From: an uncultured Lachnospiraceae bacterium
GTDB taxonomy: Bacteria > Bacillota_A > Clostridia > Lachnospirales > Lachnospiraceae
Assembly: GCA_902796775.1 (NCBI GenBank)
Contig: CADBQK010000140.1
Coordinates: forward strand, 1-15,587
Length of the DNA stretch: 15,587 bases
Reading direction: 5' to 3'
Under the pieces are notes generated by a model. The model saw nothing but the letters and a program-made list of their open reading frames with translations. It was not told where the DNA came from and ran no database searches. Position numbers and translations under genes: made by a program. This document shows positions 1 to 7,432 of this stretch, piece by piece (within the stretch, counting starts at the first letter, position 1; the number at the start of each line of letters is the position of its first letter).

Positions 1-467
1 CCGGTCAATCCGGTACTGGCTACTTCCAGCACCTCATAATCATCGATCAGATTAATAAAAGCCTGCAGTTTTTCCTGCCTGCCGGTGATCTCCACGATCA
101 TGGAATCATGCGTAACATCCACAACTTTGCCATGATAGATGTTCGTCACAGCCATGATTGCCTGCCTCTGCTCCGGGCTGACCCTGATCTTCACAAGCAC
201 CAGCTCTCTGCAGACTGAATCCACTTCCGTTAGATCCGTGATCTCAATGACATCCTCCAGCTTGCCGACCTGCCGCTCAATCTGCTCCAGTGACTTTTCG
301 TCTCCATGAACAACAACGGTAATACGGGAATACCTCGGATCCAGTGTATCGCAGCCAACGAAACTGTCAATATTAAAACCTCTTCGGCTGAAAAGTCCTG
401 AAACACGCTGCGTAACACCGTAGGTGTTCTCCACCAGCATCATCAGGATCTTCTTTTTTTCCTCCAT
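1..467 (-). CDS. ilvN: Acetolactate synthase small (regulatory) subunit IlvN, 3' end missing
   Basis: Regulatory subunit of acetolactate (acetohydroxyacid) synthase, the first shared enzyme of valine, leucine and isoleucine synthesis. In this family it binds valine and tunes the catalytic subunit IlvB. The translation begins MEEKKKILMMLVENTYGVTQ, an N-terminal ACT domain, followed by RVSGLFSRRGFNIDSF and the linker SVCRELVLVKI, both typical of IlvN. The C-terminal domain (GKVVDVTHDSMIVEITG) runs off the left edge at EVASTGLTG, so the last residues and stop are outside the window. I chose the ATG at 467 because AAGGA lies 4-5 bases upstream of it. In-frame ATGs at 479 and 488 would add four or seven residues, but neither has a properly spaced binding site. 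Its own promoter lies just upstream, so it need not be co-transcribed with the aminotransferase gene. ilvB is not in view. Confidence 0.93.
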   Translation of the reverse strand, partial: MEEKKKILMMLVENTYGVTQRVSGLFSRRGFNIDSFVGCDTLDPRYSRITVVVHGDEKSLEQIERQVGKLEDVIEITDLTEVDSVCRELVLVKIRVSPEQRQAIMAVTNIYHGKVVDVTHDSMIVEITGRQEKLQAFINLIDDYEVLEVASTGLT

Positions 468-558
468 TTCGTCCTTCATCCTTCCCATCACTCACGCTTT
501 CTCTTTCGCATCCGGCACCTCTTGATGCAGTGCATCCATGGAGTGCTGAATAGTAAAC

Positions 559-587
559 ATTGTAGCAATACGGTTTTTCTTTGTCAA
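559..587 (-). promoter_or_regulatory. Sigma-A-type promoter of ilvN
   Basis: On the minus strand there is a perfect -35 TTGACA (582-587) and a near-perfect -10 TACAAT (559-564), separated by exactly 17 bases. Transcription would start near 552, giving a leader of about 85 bases before the ATG at 467. I see no T-box or branched-chain-rich leader peptide in that leader. Confidence 0.8.
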
Positions 588-590
588 TAG

Positions 591-644
591 AACCAAAACT
601 ATAACGGCAATTCTTTTTTATGTTCCCAATTATAAATTTTGGTT
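591..644. repeat. Inverted repeat AACCAAAA/TTTTGGTT upstream of the ilvN promoter
   Basis: AACCAAAA at 591-598 and its exact reverse complement TTTTGGTT at 637-644 lie immediately upstream of the ilvN -35 box, with centres about 46 bases apart. The intervening DNA is AT-rich. It could be a pair of half-sites for a regulator of ilvN, but an 8-base AT-rich repeat can arise by chance. It does not match the CodY consensus as I know it. Confidence 0.3.
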
Positions 645-660
645 ATATTTCATGATGAAA

Positions 661-700
661 GAACGGCGCCTGGCTGCCATACTGCACACAGACGCCGTTC
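661..700 (-). terminator. Likely terminator of the aspartate aminotransferase transcript
   Basis: Arms GAACGGCGCCTG (661-672) and CAGACGCCGTTC (689-700) pair over 12 positions with one wobble, closing a 16-base loop. The hairpin lies 47 bases past the aminotransferase stop. On the minus strand it is followed only by TTTC rather than a long U-tract, so termination may be imperfect or partly factor-dependent. Confidence 0.6.
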
Positions 701-747
701 ATTTCGAATATCGATATAAAAACTGATCCGCTGATTTCGGGTACTCC

Positions 748-2070
748 CTATTCCTGAATTGAGCGGGAGATGATCTCCTTTTCCTGCTCATCCAGAATCT
801 TTTCCAGACTCACGATTTTTACGCAGAGCGCGAAAAGACGGGCAGCTTCTTTCAGTTCATTAATCGGCGGATAAGACGGAGCAATCCGGATATTGCTGTC
901 CCTCGGATCATTCCCATAGGGGAAAGTTGCACCGGCCGGTGTCATGGTCACACCTGCTGATTTCGCCCTGGCAACAACCGCCTTCGCGCATCCGTCAAGT
1001 GTATCAAAGGACATAAAATAACCACCCAGCGGACTGGTCCACTCGCCGATCTCCAATCCGCCCAGTTCCTTCTTCAGTACTTCTTCTATCATCTCAAACT
1101 TCGGACGCAGAATGTCCGCATGGCGCCGCATCTGAGCCTCTATCCCGTAACGGTCACGGAAGAAACGGACATGCCGAAGCTGATTGAGCTTATCATGGCC
1201 GATTGTCTGAGCAGAGACATGTTTACGAATATCTTCCAGGTTTTCCAGAGAAGCCGCAATCGAAGCCACTCCGGACCCCGGGAAGCTGATCTTGGAAGTG
1301 GAAGCAAACTTATAGACCATATTCGGATTACCGGCCTTGCGGCACTCCTCAAGGATCTCCAGAATATAATCTCTCCTGTGCTCATACAGATGATGCACGC
1401 TGTACGCATTATCCCAGAAAATGCGGAAGTCCTCTGCTGCAGGCTTTAATGCAGCAAAACGTCTCACCGTTGCATCCGAATAGGAATACCCCTGCGGATT
1501 GGAATATTTGGGCACGCACCAGATGCCTTTTACGGAAGGATCATTATTAACATATTTCTCTACAAGATCCATATCAGGTCCGTCCGGAGTCATCGGAATG
1601 GTGATCATCTCGATTCCAAACTCCTCTGTGATCCGGAAATGCCTGTCATATCCGGGTGAAGGGCAAAGAAATTTCACATTGTCCAGCTTGCACCATGGAG
1701 TATGCCCCATATATCCCAGAGAAAATCCACGGGCTACCATATCATACATCACATTCAGGCTCGAATTCCCGAAGATCATGATGTGCTCCGGAGTCACCTC
1801 CGCAATAGCAGCCAGCAGCCTCTTTGCCTCAGCAATACCATCTATAACACCATAGTTACGGCAATCTGTTCCATCCTCACACTTCAGATCTGACTCGCTG
1901 TGAAATACATCCATCATGCCCATCGACAAATTCAGCTGCTCGATCGAGGGCTTTCCCCTCGACATATCCAGATTGAGTCCCTTCTTTTTGAACTTGTCAA
2001 ATTCCTTATCCAGCTTTCCTTTCAAATCCAGCAGTTCCTGCCTGCTCATCTCCCTGTAGGCTTTTTTCAT
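748..2070 (-). CDS. Aspartate aminotransferase, class Ic (Asp_aminotransf/MocR-like fold type I)
   Basis: PLP-dependent aminotransferase of 440 residues that should move the amino group between aspartate and 2-oxoglutarate, linking the TCA cycle to aspartate-family amino acids. The whole sequence fits the class Ic group (Corynebacterium AspT-like, Pfam PF12897). Motifs in order are LDMSRGKPSIEQLNLS (35-49), DCRNYGVIDG (69-78), GNSSLNVMYD (101-110), PSPGYDRHF, PKYSNPQG with Asn191, FWDNAYSVHHL with Asp220 and Tyr223, FASTSKISFPGSG with the Schiff-base Lys260, and NIRIAPSYP with Arg395, expected to hold the substrate carboxylate. No key residue is missing and the length is normal. AAAGGAG lies 8 bases before the ATG. 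The gene follows the clostripain gene by 101 bases and is followed by a likely terminator. A different substrate within the same family cannot be excluded. Confidence 0.9.
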   Translation of the reverse strand: MKKAYREMSRQELLDLKGKLDKEFDKFKKKGLNLDMSRGKPSIEQLNLSMGMMDVFHSESDLKCEDGTDCRNYGVIDGIAEAKRLLAAIAEVTPEHIMIFGNSSLNVMYDMVARGFSLGYMGHTPWCKLDNVKFLCPSPGYDRHFRITEEFGIEMITIPMTPDGPDMDLVEKYVNNDPSVKGIWCVPKYSNPQGYSYSDATVRRFAALKPAAEDFRIFWDNAYSVHHLYEHRRDYILEILEECRKAGNPNMVYKFASTSKISFPGSGVASIAASLENLEDIRKHVSAQTIGHDKLNQLRHVRFFRDRYGIEAQMRRHADILRPKFEMIEEVLKKELGGLEIGEWTSPLGGYFMSFDTLDGCAKAVVARAKSAGVTMTPAGATFPYGNDPRDSNIRIAPSYPPINELKEAARLFALCVKIVSLEKILDEQEKEIISRSIQE

Positions 2071-2123
2071 CTGGTCATCTCCTTTCTTTTTTCACAATTT
2101 ACCTGGTATTCAGGCACTTGCGA

Positions 2124-2155
2124 GACTGCACAACCGAACTCCTTCTCGTGCAGTC
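2124..2155. other. Perfect 8-bp hairpin between the protease and aminotransferase genes
   Basis: GACTGCAC (2124-2131) and GTGCAGTC (2148-2155) form a perfect stem with a 16-base loop, starting 16 bases past the protease stop on the minus strand. No U-tract follows, so it does not read as a textbook intrinsic terminator. It could attenuate read-through, mark an RNA processing site or stabilise the upstream mRNA. Confidence 0.4.
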
Positions 2156-2171
2156 CCTGTATATCAGTTTC

Positions 2172-4607
2172 TTACTGCGTAATCGACTCTGTCCAGTACT
2201 CCTGATTGTAGATATCTGTCAGCCTGTATGTCAAACAGAACTTATCTTTGTCCAGGATCACGTCGCTGATCGTCAGTTCGCCATCTACTGTGAGCGGGTC
2301 ACCCATCTTGTAGCTGTCCTGATAATCTCCCTCGTATGTATAATAATCGCAGAGGAAATCAATTTCATCGCCATCCGATAATGTGTCCAGATTTTTGGAA
2401 ACCGTGTCCGTCTCCCCGTTCATATACTGATAATTCACACCGGCCACATATCCGCCAGGTGTCTCACTGTCAAATACCAGGATCAGTTCCGCCCTCTCCC
2501 CATTAACGAGGACAGGCACGCGCCCGGTGATGGCATAGGTCTCACCATCATCAACGGTATCCTGATGGTAATACGGAACAGCCTGCCCGTTGATCGCGAT
2601 CCAGGTACCTTCCGTATCTGCAACCAGGTTTCCATCATCATCAAACTGATAAATATTATCAAGACCAAGATCGATATATCCTTTACCATCATCGTAAAAG
2701 GCATTCAGGTCAAGACTGTTCACCAGTTTCCAGTCGTCTTCGGACAGCGTAAGCAGGTATCTGTCACCATCTTTTGTCCATGAAAGCTTTGAGGTATCCA
2801 GATGGTTGTCTGCCAGATACTGTACCAGCTCATCCTGCGGCATAACGGATCTTCCGAATGAAAGGAAATCAGAACTGGAGCTTGAGAAACCGGAAAGGCC
2901 TTCAAGCATGCTCATATCACCGCCAAGGAAAGATCCCAGAAGCTGTGAGATCGCATCCTGATCCATGGAAGACATCCCGCCGCCAAGCAGGGATCCTAGA
3001 GGAGAATTGTAACTTCCTCCTGTTGAAACCTGTCCGCTGACCTCCATACTGGCAAATTCGCGGATACAATTGGAATAGCTGGAGTCCATCCCGATCTCAT
3101 TGTAGGTCCTTACTGCAGAATCCACATAGGAAGTCCTCTTGTAAGGGAAGTAGATGGAAACGCCGTAGGCATTGGTCATACGTGTAGAAGTACGGTTGTA
3201 CTTCACTGCACCGCGGATTGCCTTTGCCAGCTCTTTGCCCTCACTATTGCCCATATTCTCAGCGAGATTTACAAGGTCGACCTGGTCGATCCTGGTACTG
3301 GCAGCAAATTCCCTTGCTCCATTTCTGGCACTGGATACTGTCTGGTATTCCTTGTTTTTGAGCATGGTGCTGATGGATTGGGCAAACTTAGTCATCTTAT
3401 CGGGCACAGTGGCAGAAAACTCTGCCAGGTCCACCATGGAGAGGGTCGTACCCTGCCCTCTGCACTTTGCAGCACAGGCAGCAGTAAAACCGTCGATGAT
3501 GCTTTTCCCAATCTCCACAGTCGGCATGGAAGTATTTTTCGACAGCTGGGTCAGCCAGTCTTTATAATACCAGCCAATACCTGGCTCCGTCTCCTCGGAA
3601 GCAATCATATAATCTGCATACTTGTCCAGCATCAGTGCATTTTCCGCCGTTCCCATCAGGCAGCAGTCATAGCCGACAAAATCAAACTTTACGCCTGCTT
3701 CTTTTAAAGCTGTATTGATCCCGGCCAGACTCATAGCTCCTCTGGACGCATATTTCTCATCATAGCCATAACCGCTTACAGAGCCGCCGCCATGATCCCA
3801 GAAAATCAGCATATTCCGGTTCGCCGGAAAGTTTTTCGCACACCATTTTATATAAGCGGAAAGAGTAGCAGGATCTGTCATCGGCTTTTTGCCGTCATCC
3901 CGCACCAGAAGGGCAAGCCCGCCATCTCTCACCTGGTACACCTGGTTGACAGAACTGCTGATGATATTATTGCGCCAGGATTTACAGCCACCGGTATAAA
4001 CCAGCAGATTAACATTGCTTCCGATACTTGCAGAAGCCATCTCCTGCAGGTCGGCCGTAGCCATCCCGCTCCTGGACTCCAGATCAGTCCCGCACATATA
4101 GACCATAATGGTCACTGTATCGCTTCCATTACCGGCGATCTGAGTATATTTCTCCCTCGCGCCGGAAACAACCTGTGTATCCAGCTCTCCGGTATTCCCG
4201 CTTGTCCCGGAAGACCAGGTTCCTGTCTGATAGCTTGACTGGCCTGACTGGGAAGAAGATGAAGAGGATGAGTAGGAGTTGTCATAAAAGCTCCCGTAAG
4301 AGCCGGTCCCTCCTGTCCCGTAGCTTGTCTGCGTCTGTGTGGACGTGTCTGACCCGCCCATCATTCCTCCCAGACCGCCTCTCATCAGGAACATGATGAT
4401 TGCGATCACGATTACGGGAAGACTCAGCTTCATCCCTCCTCCGGAAGAACGCCGGGGACCGCTGCCGCTGCCGGATTCCTTCCGTCCGCTGTAGCCATCG
4501 GAAGAACCTACCGGGCCGCTTCCAAGACCTTCCCCTCTTTTGTATACACCTTTCCCTTGTCCGGATACATGTTTTTCCCGTCCTCTGGGAGCATTCTTAG
4601 GATCCAT
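2172..4607 (-). CDS. Membrane-anchored clostripain-family (peptidase C11) cysteine protease
   Basis: Predicted surface protease of 811 residues. Residues 1-58 are Gly/Ser-rich with scattered Arg/Lys and should stay in the cytoplasm. One membrane segment spans about 60-78 (LSLPVIVIAIIMFLM), and a Ser/Thr/Gly/Tyr-rich linker covers about 86-140. The C11 domain follows at about 163-520: TVTIMVYMCGTDLES, FWDHGGGSVSGYG with His272, and DFVGYDCCLMGTAENA. The Cys before LM (Cys316) fits the family catalytic cysteine; Cys315 replaces the usual alanine. C11 enzymes cut after Arg/Lys and often process themselves; that is family knowledge, not seen here. Residues about 590-811 form a separate, acidic, probably beta-rich region I do not recognise. 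AGGAGG lies 6-7 bases before the ATG. It is the last of three close genes (32-base gap to the DUF4097 gene). Confidence 0.88.
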   Translation of the reverse strand: MDPKNAPRGREKHVSGQGKGVYKRGEGLGSGPVGSSDGYSGRKESGSGSGPRRSSGGGMKLSLPVIVIAIIMFLMRGGLGGMMGGSDTSTQTQTSYGTGGTGSYGSFYDNSYSSSSSSSQSGQSSYQTGTWSSGTSGNTGELDTQVVSGAREKYTQIAGNGSDTVTIMVYMCGTDLESRSGMATADLQEMASASIGSNVNLLVYTGGCKSWRNNIISSSVNQVYQVRDGGLALLVRDDGKKPMTDPATLSAYIKWCAKNFPANRNMLIFWDHGGGSVSGYGYDEKYASRGAMSLAGINTALKEAGVKFDFVGYDCCLMGTAENALMLDKYADYMIASEETEPGIGWYYKDWLTQLSKNTSMPTVEIGKSIIDGFTAACAAKCRGQGTTLSMVDLAEFSATVPDKMTKFAQSISTMLKNKEYQTVSSARNGAREFAASTRIDQVDLVNLAENMGNSEGKELAKAIRGAVKYNRTSTRMTNAYGVSIYFPYKRTSYVDSAVRTYNEIGMDSSYSNCIREFASMEVSGQVSTGGSYNSPLGSLLGGGMSSMDQDAISQLLGSFLGGDMSMLEGLSGFSSSSSDFLSFGRSVMPQDELVQYLADNHLDTSKLSWTKDGDRYLLTLSEDDWKLVNSLDLNAFYDDGKGYIDLGLDNIYQFDDDGNLVADTEGTWIAINGQAVPYYHQDTVDDGETYAITGRVPVLVNGERAELILVFDSETPGGYVAGVNYQYMNGETDTVSKNLDTLSDGDEIDFLCDYYTYEGDYQDSYKMGDPLTVDGELTISDVILDKDKFCLTYRLTDIYNQEYWTESITQ

Positions 4608-4639
4608 CCCTGCACCTCCTGTTATGCTTGTTTGCTAAG

Positions 4640-5437
4640 CTAGCGTTTCTCGCGATCCACGGATACATTTCCCGTGTCACTGTCGATCAGCAGACTTCTC
4701 TGTCCCTGCACCTTACTCTCATACCTTGTATAAAAGCTTTCTCCAAAAACACGTACATCACCCAGATCTGTCGATAGCTTCATGCTGCAGCCATCCAGAC
4801 TGGTGGAAGATGTGAGTGTAACATCACCGGGTCCTGACAATATCTCCATTTCGTCAAAACTGACTCCCAGCATCTTGATACTGCCAGTCCCGGACTCTAC
4901 TTTGGCTCTGGCGGTAGAAATACCTCTGCAAAAGACGTTTCCTGTCCCGACCTGTATATTCAATTCATTTACTTTCAGTTGATTAATCGTGATGCTCCCA
5001 ACATCGAGCATTACACTAATCCTGGCCAGATATGCCTTTTCAGGCACGGTCACTGTCATGATGCAGTCCGTATCTCTGACCCCCAGAATATGTTCGGAAG
5101 CAGCGTCCATCTGCGTGATCGTCAGCTTCTCATCCTTCACGCTGCAGACCGGTTTCATCCCGTGAGCATAGGTCACGGATACAGCATAGGAATCGCCGTA
5201 TTCAAAAACAACGTCAGCAGCGCTTCCAGTCATATCCAGCGAAGTAAAGGATGAAAGCTCTTCCTTGTATTCCCCGGAAAGCAGGTTCCCATCCTCTGCC
5301 GTTTCTGTCTCCGACCTGCCGAAGAAATCTCTGCCCTTGATCCCGATCCCCAGAAAATGCCTGGCCAGGCCCAAAAGTACGCAGGCTGCCGTGACAGTTG
5401 CCAGGATAAAGTAATAAACCTTTTTTCTGTAGCTCAT
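4640..5437 (-). CDS. Membrane-anchored DUF4097-family beta-solenoid protein
   Basis: 265 residues. The basic start MSYRKKVYYF leads into a single hydrophobic segment (about 8-27) that should act as an uncleaved anchor, and the remainder lies outside the membrane. From about residue 65 there are regular short strands with GxG/GxI turns: VGSITI, VGTGNVFC, GTGSIKM, GPGDVTL, LGDVRV and DTGNVSV. This repeat pattern matches DUF4097/DUF2807-type right-handed beta-helix domains, whose role is poorly known; several occur beside envelope-stress or PadR-type regulator genes. No regulator gene is adjacent here. The start lies 8 bases after the stop of the upstream membrane protein with only a weak GAGCGG site, so translational coupling is likely. 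The protease gene follows after 32 bases. Confidence 0.75.
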   Translation of the reverse strand: MSYRKKVYYFILATVTAACVLLGLARHFLGIGIKGRDFFGRSETETAEDGNLLSGEYKEELSSFTSLDMTGSAADVVFEYGDSYAVSVTYAHGMKPVCSVKDEKLTITQMDAASEHILGVRDTDCIMTVTVPEKAYLARISVMLDVGSITINQLKVNELNIQVGTGNVFCRGISTARAKVESGTGSIKMLGVSFDEMEILSGPGDVTLTSSTSLDGCSMKLSTDLGDVRVFGESFYTRYESKVQGQRSLLIDSDTGNVSVDREKR

Positions 5438-5445
5438 AGCATTAT

Positions 5446-6324
5446 TTACCGCTCATGGAAAACATGGCCGATAAACTCGGAAAAGAGCCATGCCATTGGA
5501 AAAATGATCCAGCTGATCTCCCAGGCAAATGTCAGGAAGCTCATACTGATATAAAAACAGATCACGGTTGGCCAGAACACTGACATGCCCTTGGCAATCA
5601 GTTGGTTGCTGTAGTGCACCCCGGGATCCGAGAACTGGTAAGCAACCGGCGTATGCGGGGAGCGGTCATTCAGCTTTAACAGGAAATGGTAAGTATACAG
5701 CCGGTATAAAGTCATCACGATCAGGAATACTCCGATAGAGACTATTACCAGAAACAATGCCATAGTCAGATTATTCATAAACTGAAAATCCGGACTGATC
5801 CGGTTAAACAGGGGACCCGGAAGCCAGGAAGCAGCAATCAGGATACCTCCTGCCAGCAGAAGCTGGAAATGTGTACGCTTATTCAAGGTCCTTTCCATCT
5901 GGATAAAGATGCGGCTCTTCTCATCTACATGACATTTTTCTTCCCGCAGGAAGTCCCATTTGCCGGTTCTGATTGCCGAATACAGATACATGCATACAGC
6001 AATCGCGACCAGGATGACCATGGACATGCCTTCAAACAGCTCTGCTGCTCCCCGTGGCACAAGCCCGCCCATATCCAGTCCATCCACCAGGATCGAAACG
6101 ACCGGGGAATTGATGCAGAGCATCACGCCCAGAGCTATTCTGAATGCATTGTAATACTGCAGTTCCAGATAATCCTCGATTTCTCTCTGGCTGACCTCCC
6201 GCACCGCTCCGGATACCGCTGCAGGAAGCTGTTTTTCACGCCTGAAATTCAGAAGATGAAAAATATCCGGCCGCGCGTTTGCACTCTGAGCCTGTCTGGC
6301 TCTTTCCTGCTGTCTGCTGCCCAT
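5446..6324 (-). CDS. Polytopic membrane protein of unknown function, first gene of the envelope operon
   Basis: 292 residues that I cannot assign to a named family. A charged, Gln/Arg-rich N-terminus (1-50) ends in REIEDYLELQYYNAFRIALG, which resembles the short helix before the first membrane span in proteins often encoded next to DUF4097 genes. Hydrophobic segments lie at about 58-80, 98-116, 153-170, 183-208, 246-268 and 270-286, so five or six spans. A charged cytoplasmic-type loop of about 120-150 (REEKCHVDEKSRIFIQMERT) separates spans 2 and 3. No catalytic motif is visible. GGGGGG lies 6 bases before the ATG, and 166 non-coding bases separate it from the preceding gene, so a promoter is expected there although I could not find a convincing one. 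Confidence 0.7.
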   Translation of the reverse strand: MGSRQQERARQAQSANARPDIFHLLNFRREKQLPAAVSGAVREVSQREIEDYLELQYYNAFRIALGVMLCINSPVVSILVDGLDMGGLVPRGAAELFEGMSMVILVAIAVCMYLYSAIRTGKWDFLREEKCHVDEKSRIFIQMERTLNKRTHFQLLLAGGILIAASWLPGPLFNRISPDFQFMNNLTMALFLVIVSIGVFLIVMTLYRLYTYHFLLKLNDRSPHTPVAYQFSDPGVHYSNQLIAKGMSVFWPTVICFYISMSFLTFAWEISWIIFPMAWLFSEFIGHVFHER

Positions 6325-6430
6325 TTCATCCCCCCTTTCTCCAGACTGCCATTCCTTTTTACAAATTTGATTGTCGTCAATTATCTGTTTTCTACTATGA
6401 ATACTCTCAGATGTTTATTATTTCTATTAC

Positions 6431-6465
6431 TGTCAAACCGGTTTATTTCTGTGCTTACTGTAAGC
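6431..6465. other. Two adjacent palindromes in the 6325-6490 intergenic region
   Basis: AAACCGGTTT (6435-6444) is a perfect 10-base palindrome. GCTTAC-T-GTAAGC (6453-6465) is a perfect 13-base palindrome 8 bases away. A minus-strand TTGACA (6431-6436) overlaps the first, but no matching -10 sits 16-18 bases downstream. These may be operator sites for the membrane-protein/DUF4097/protease operon, or chance. No clear terminator for the CPBP gene is visible here. Confidence 0.3.
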
Positions 6466-6490
6466 GTTTTATCTTTGCAGCTGGTTCCGG

Positions 6491-7432
6491 TCATCTGAAA
6501 TACCAGGTTACCCCTATTGCTGCCCAGATATAAAAAACGAGCCACGGATCTGCAGGCAGGGAGGTTCCCCTTTTAAAACTCAGGATCTCGTGCATGTTTT
6601 TCCCATTTTTTTTAAAAGCTTTATTCAGCACAAGTGTCAGCATACAGAGTGCAAACAAAGATACTCCCGCCATGATCAGGATCCCCTGCAGGGAGACGCT
6701 TTCGCGCAGCAGCAGCTCAGTAGCCGCCTGCGTTTCTTCAGGTGAAGGGCCGCCTCCGCCTGTGCCCTGGGAAAAATAACTGATCAGAACAGTGCCTCCG
6801 TTAAAGAGGAAATGCATAAACATGGAAATCTTTACGGTTCCTGCTGCCTCTGCCATCAAAGCAAGGACAATCCCGAGGAAAACGGCATAGGGAATCTGGT
6901 TCATATCCATATGCATAAGGCCAAACAGGAAAGCGCTCAGCAGAGCGCCCTGCAGCGGCCGGTATCTTCTGTAAGAACGGTAGAGTATCCCTCTGAAAAT
7001 GAACTCTTCTGCAAGTGCCGGCAGCAAAGCCATCACAGCCAGTGCCGGCAGCAATCCCAGTTTCAGGACCTCGGGGAGAACCTCTGCCACATGATTCCTT
7101 GCAAAATGCATGGAAAGAATATTCAACACAAGGACCACCGGATAACAGCAAACCATTGCAGCAACCGCGATCCCCAAACTGCCTCCAGCACTTTTATCCA
7201 TCCCCAGCTGAGTGCTCACACTGACCTTAGCCCGGCGCAGGAAGACAAAACCCGGAATGACAAGAGCTGCTTCTCCCAGAATGATACGTATAACCGGCTG
7301 CGCTTTCAGAAAAGGGATCCTGAGTGCACACCTTGAAACCAGAAGATAGCACAGGAATCCTGCCAGCAGCACCTTGTCTGCCTGCCGGGATGTCAGAAAA
7401 ACATCACAGTTCGTGTCCTCATTCCTTCTCAA
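6491..7432 (-). CDS. CPBP-family intramembrane glutamic protease (Abi/CAAX-like)
   Basis: 313 residues with multiple hydrophobic spans and the three motifs of the CPBP/Abi family (PF02517): EEFIFRG with Glu142, Glu143 and Arg147; FGLMH with Phe170 and His174; and HFLFN with His207 and Asn211. In this family these residues form an intramembrane active site related to Rce1. Bacterial members cut membrane or lipid-linked peptides, serve in bacteriocin immunity, or have unknown targets. No bacteriocin gene is adjacent, so no immunity role can be argued. The start is TTG at 7432, supported by GAGGAGG 6 bases upstream. The TTGA at 7429-7432 is shared with the topB stop, so translation is probably coupled to topB. 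The C-terminal part (about 245-313) adds two further hydrophobic stretches. Confidence 0.85.
   Translation of the reverse strand: MRRNEDTNCDVFLTSRQADKVLLAGFLCYLLVSRCALRIPFLKAQPVIRIILGEAALVIPGFVFLRRAKVSVSTQLGMDKSAGGSLGIAVAAMVCCYPVVLVLNILSMHFARNHVAEVLPEVLKLGLLPALAVMALLPALAEEFIFRGILYRSYRRYRPLQGALLSAFLFGLMHMDMNQIPYAVFLGIVLALMAEAAGTVKISMFMHFLFNGGTVLISYFSQGTGGGGPSPEETQAATELLLRESVSLQGILIMAGVSLFALCMLTLVLNKAFKKNGKNMHEILSFKRGTSLPADPWLVFYIWAAIGVTWYFR

Noticed and set aside
492..539. Possible 15-residue leader peptide before ilvN (attenuator)
   Set aside because: It has no ribosome binding site and no Leu, Val or Ile run, and no terminator/antiterminator pair follows.
5869..6498. 209-codon open frame on the plus strand
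   Set aside because: Antisense to the polytopic membrane protein and its leader; no recognisable protein features.
6491..7432. CPBP protease as part of a bacteriocin or abortive-infection locus
   Set aside because: No bacteriocin precursor, ABC exporter, toxin or other defence gene is adjacent; the neighbour is topB.
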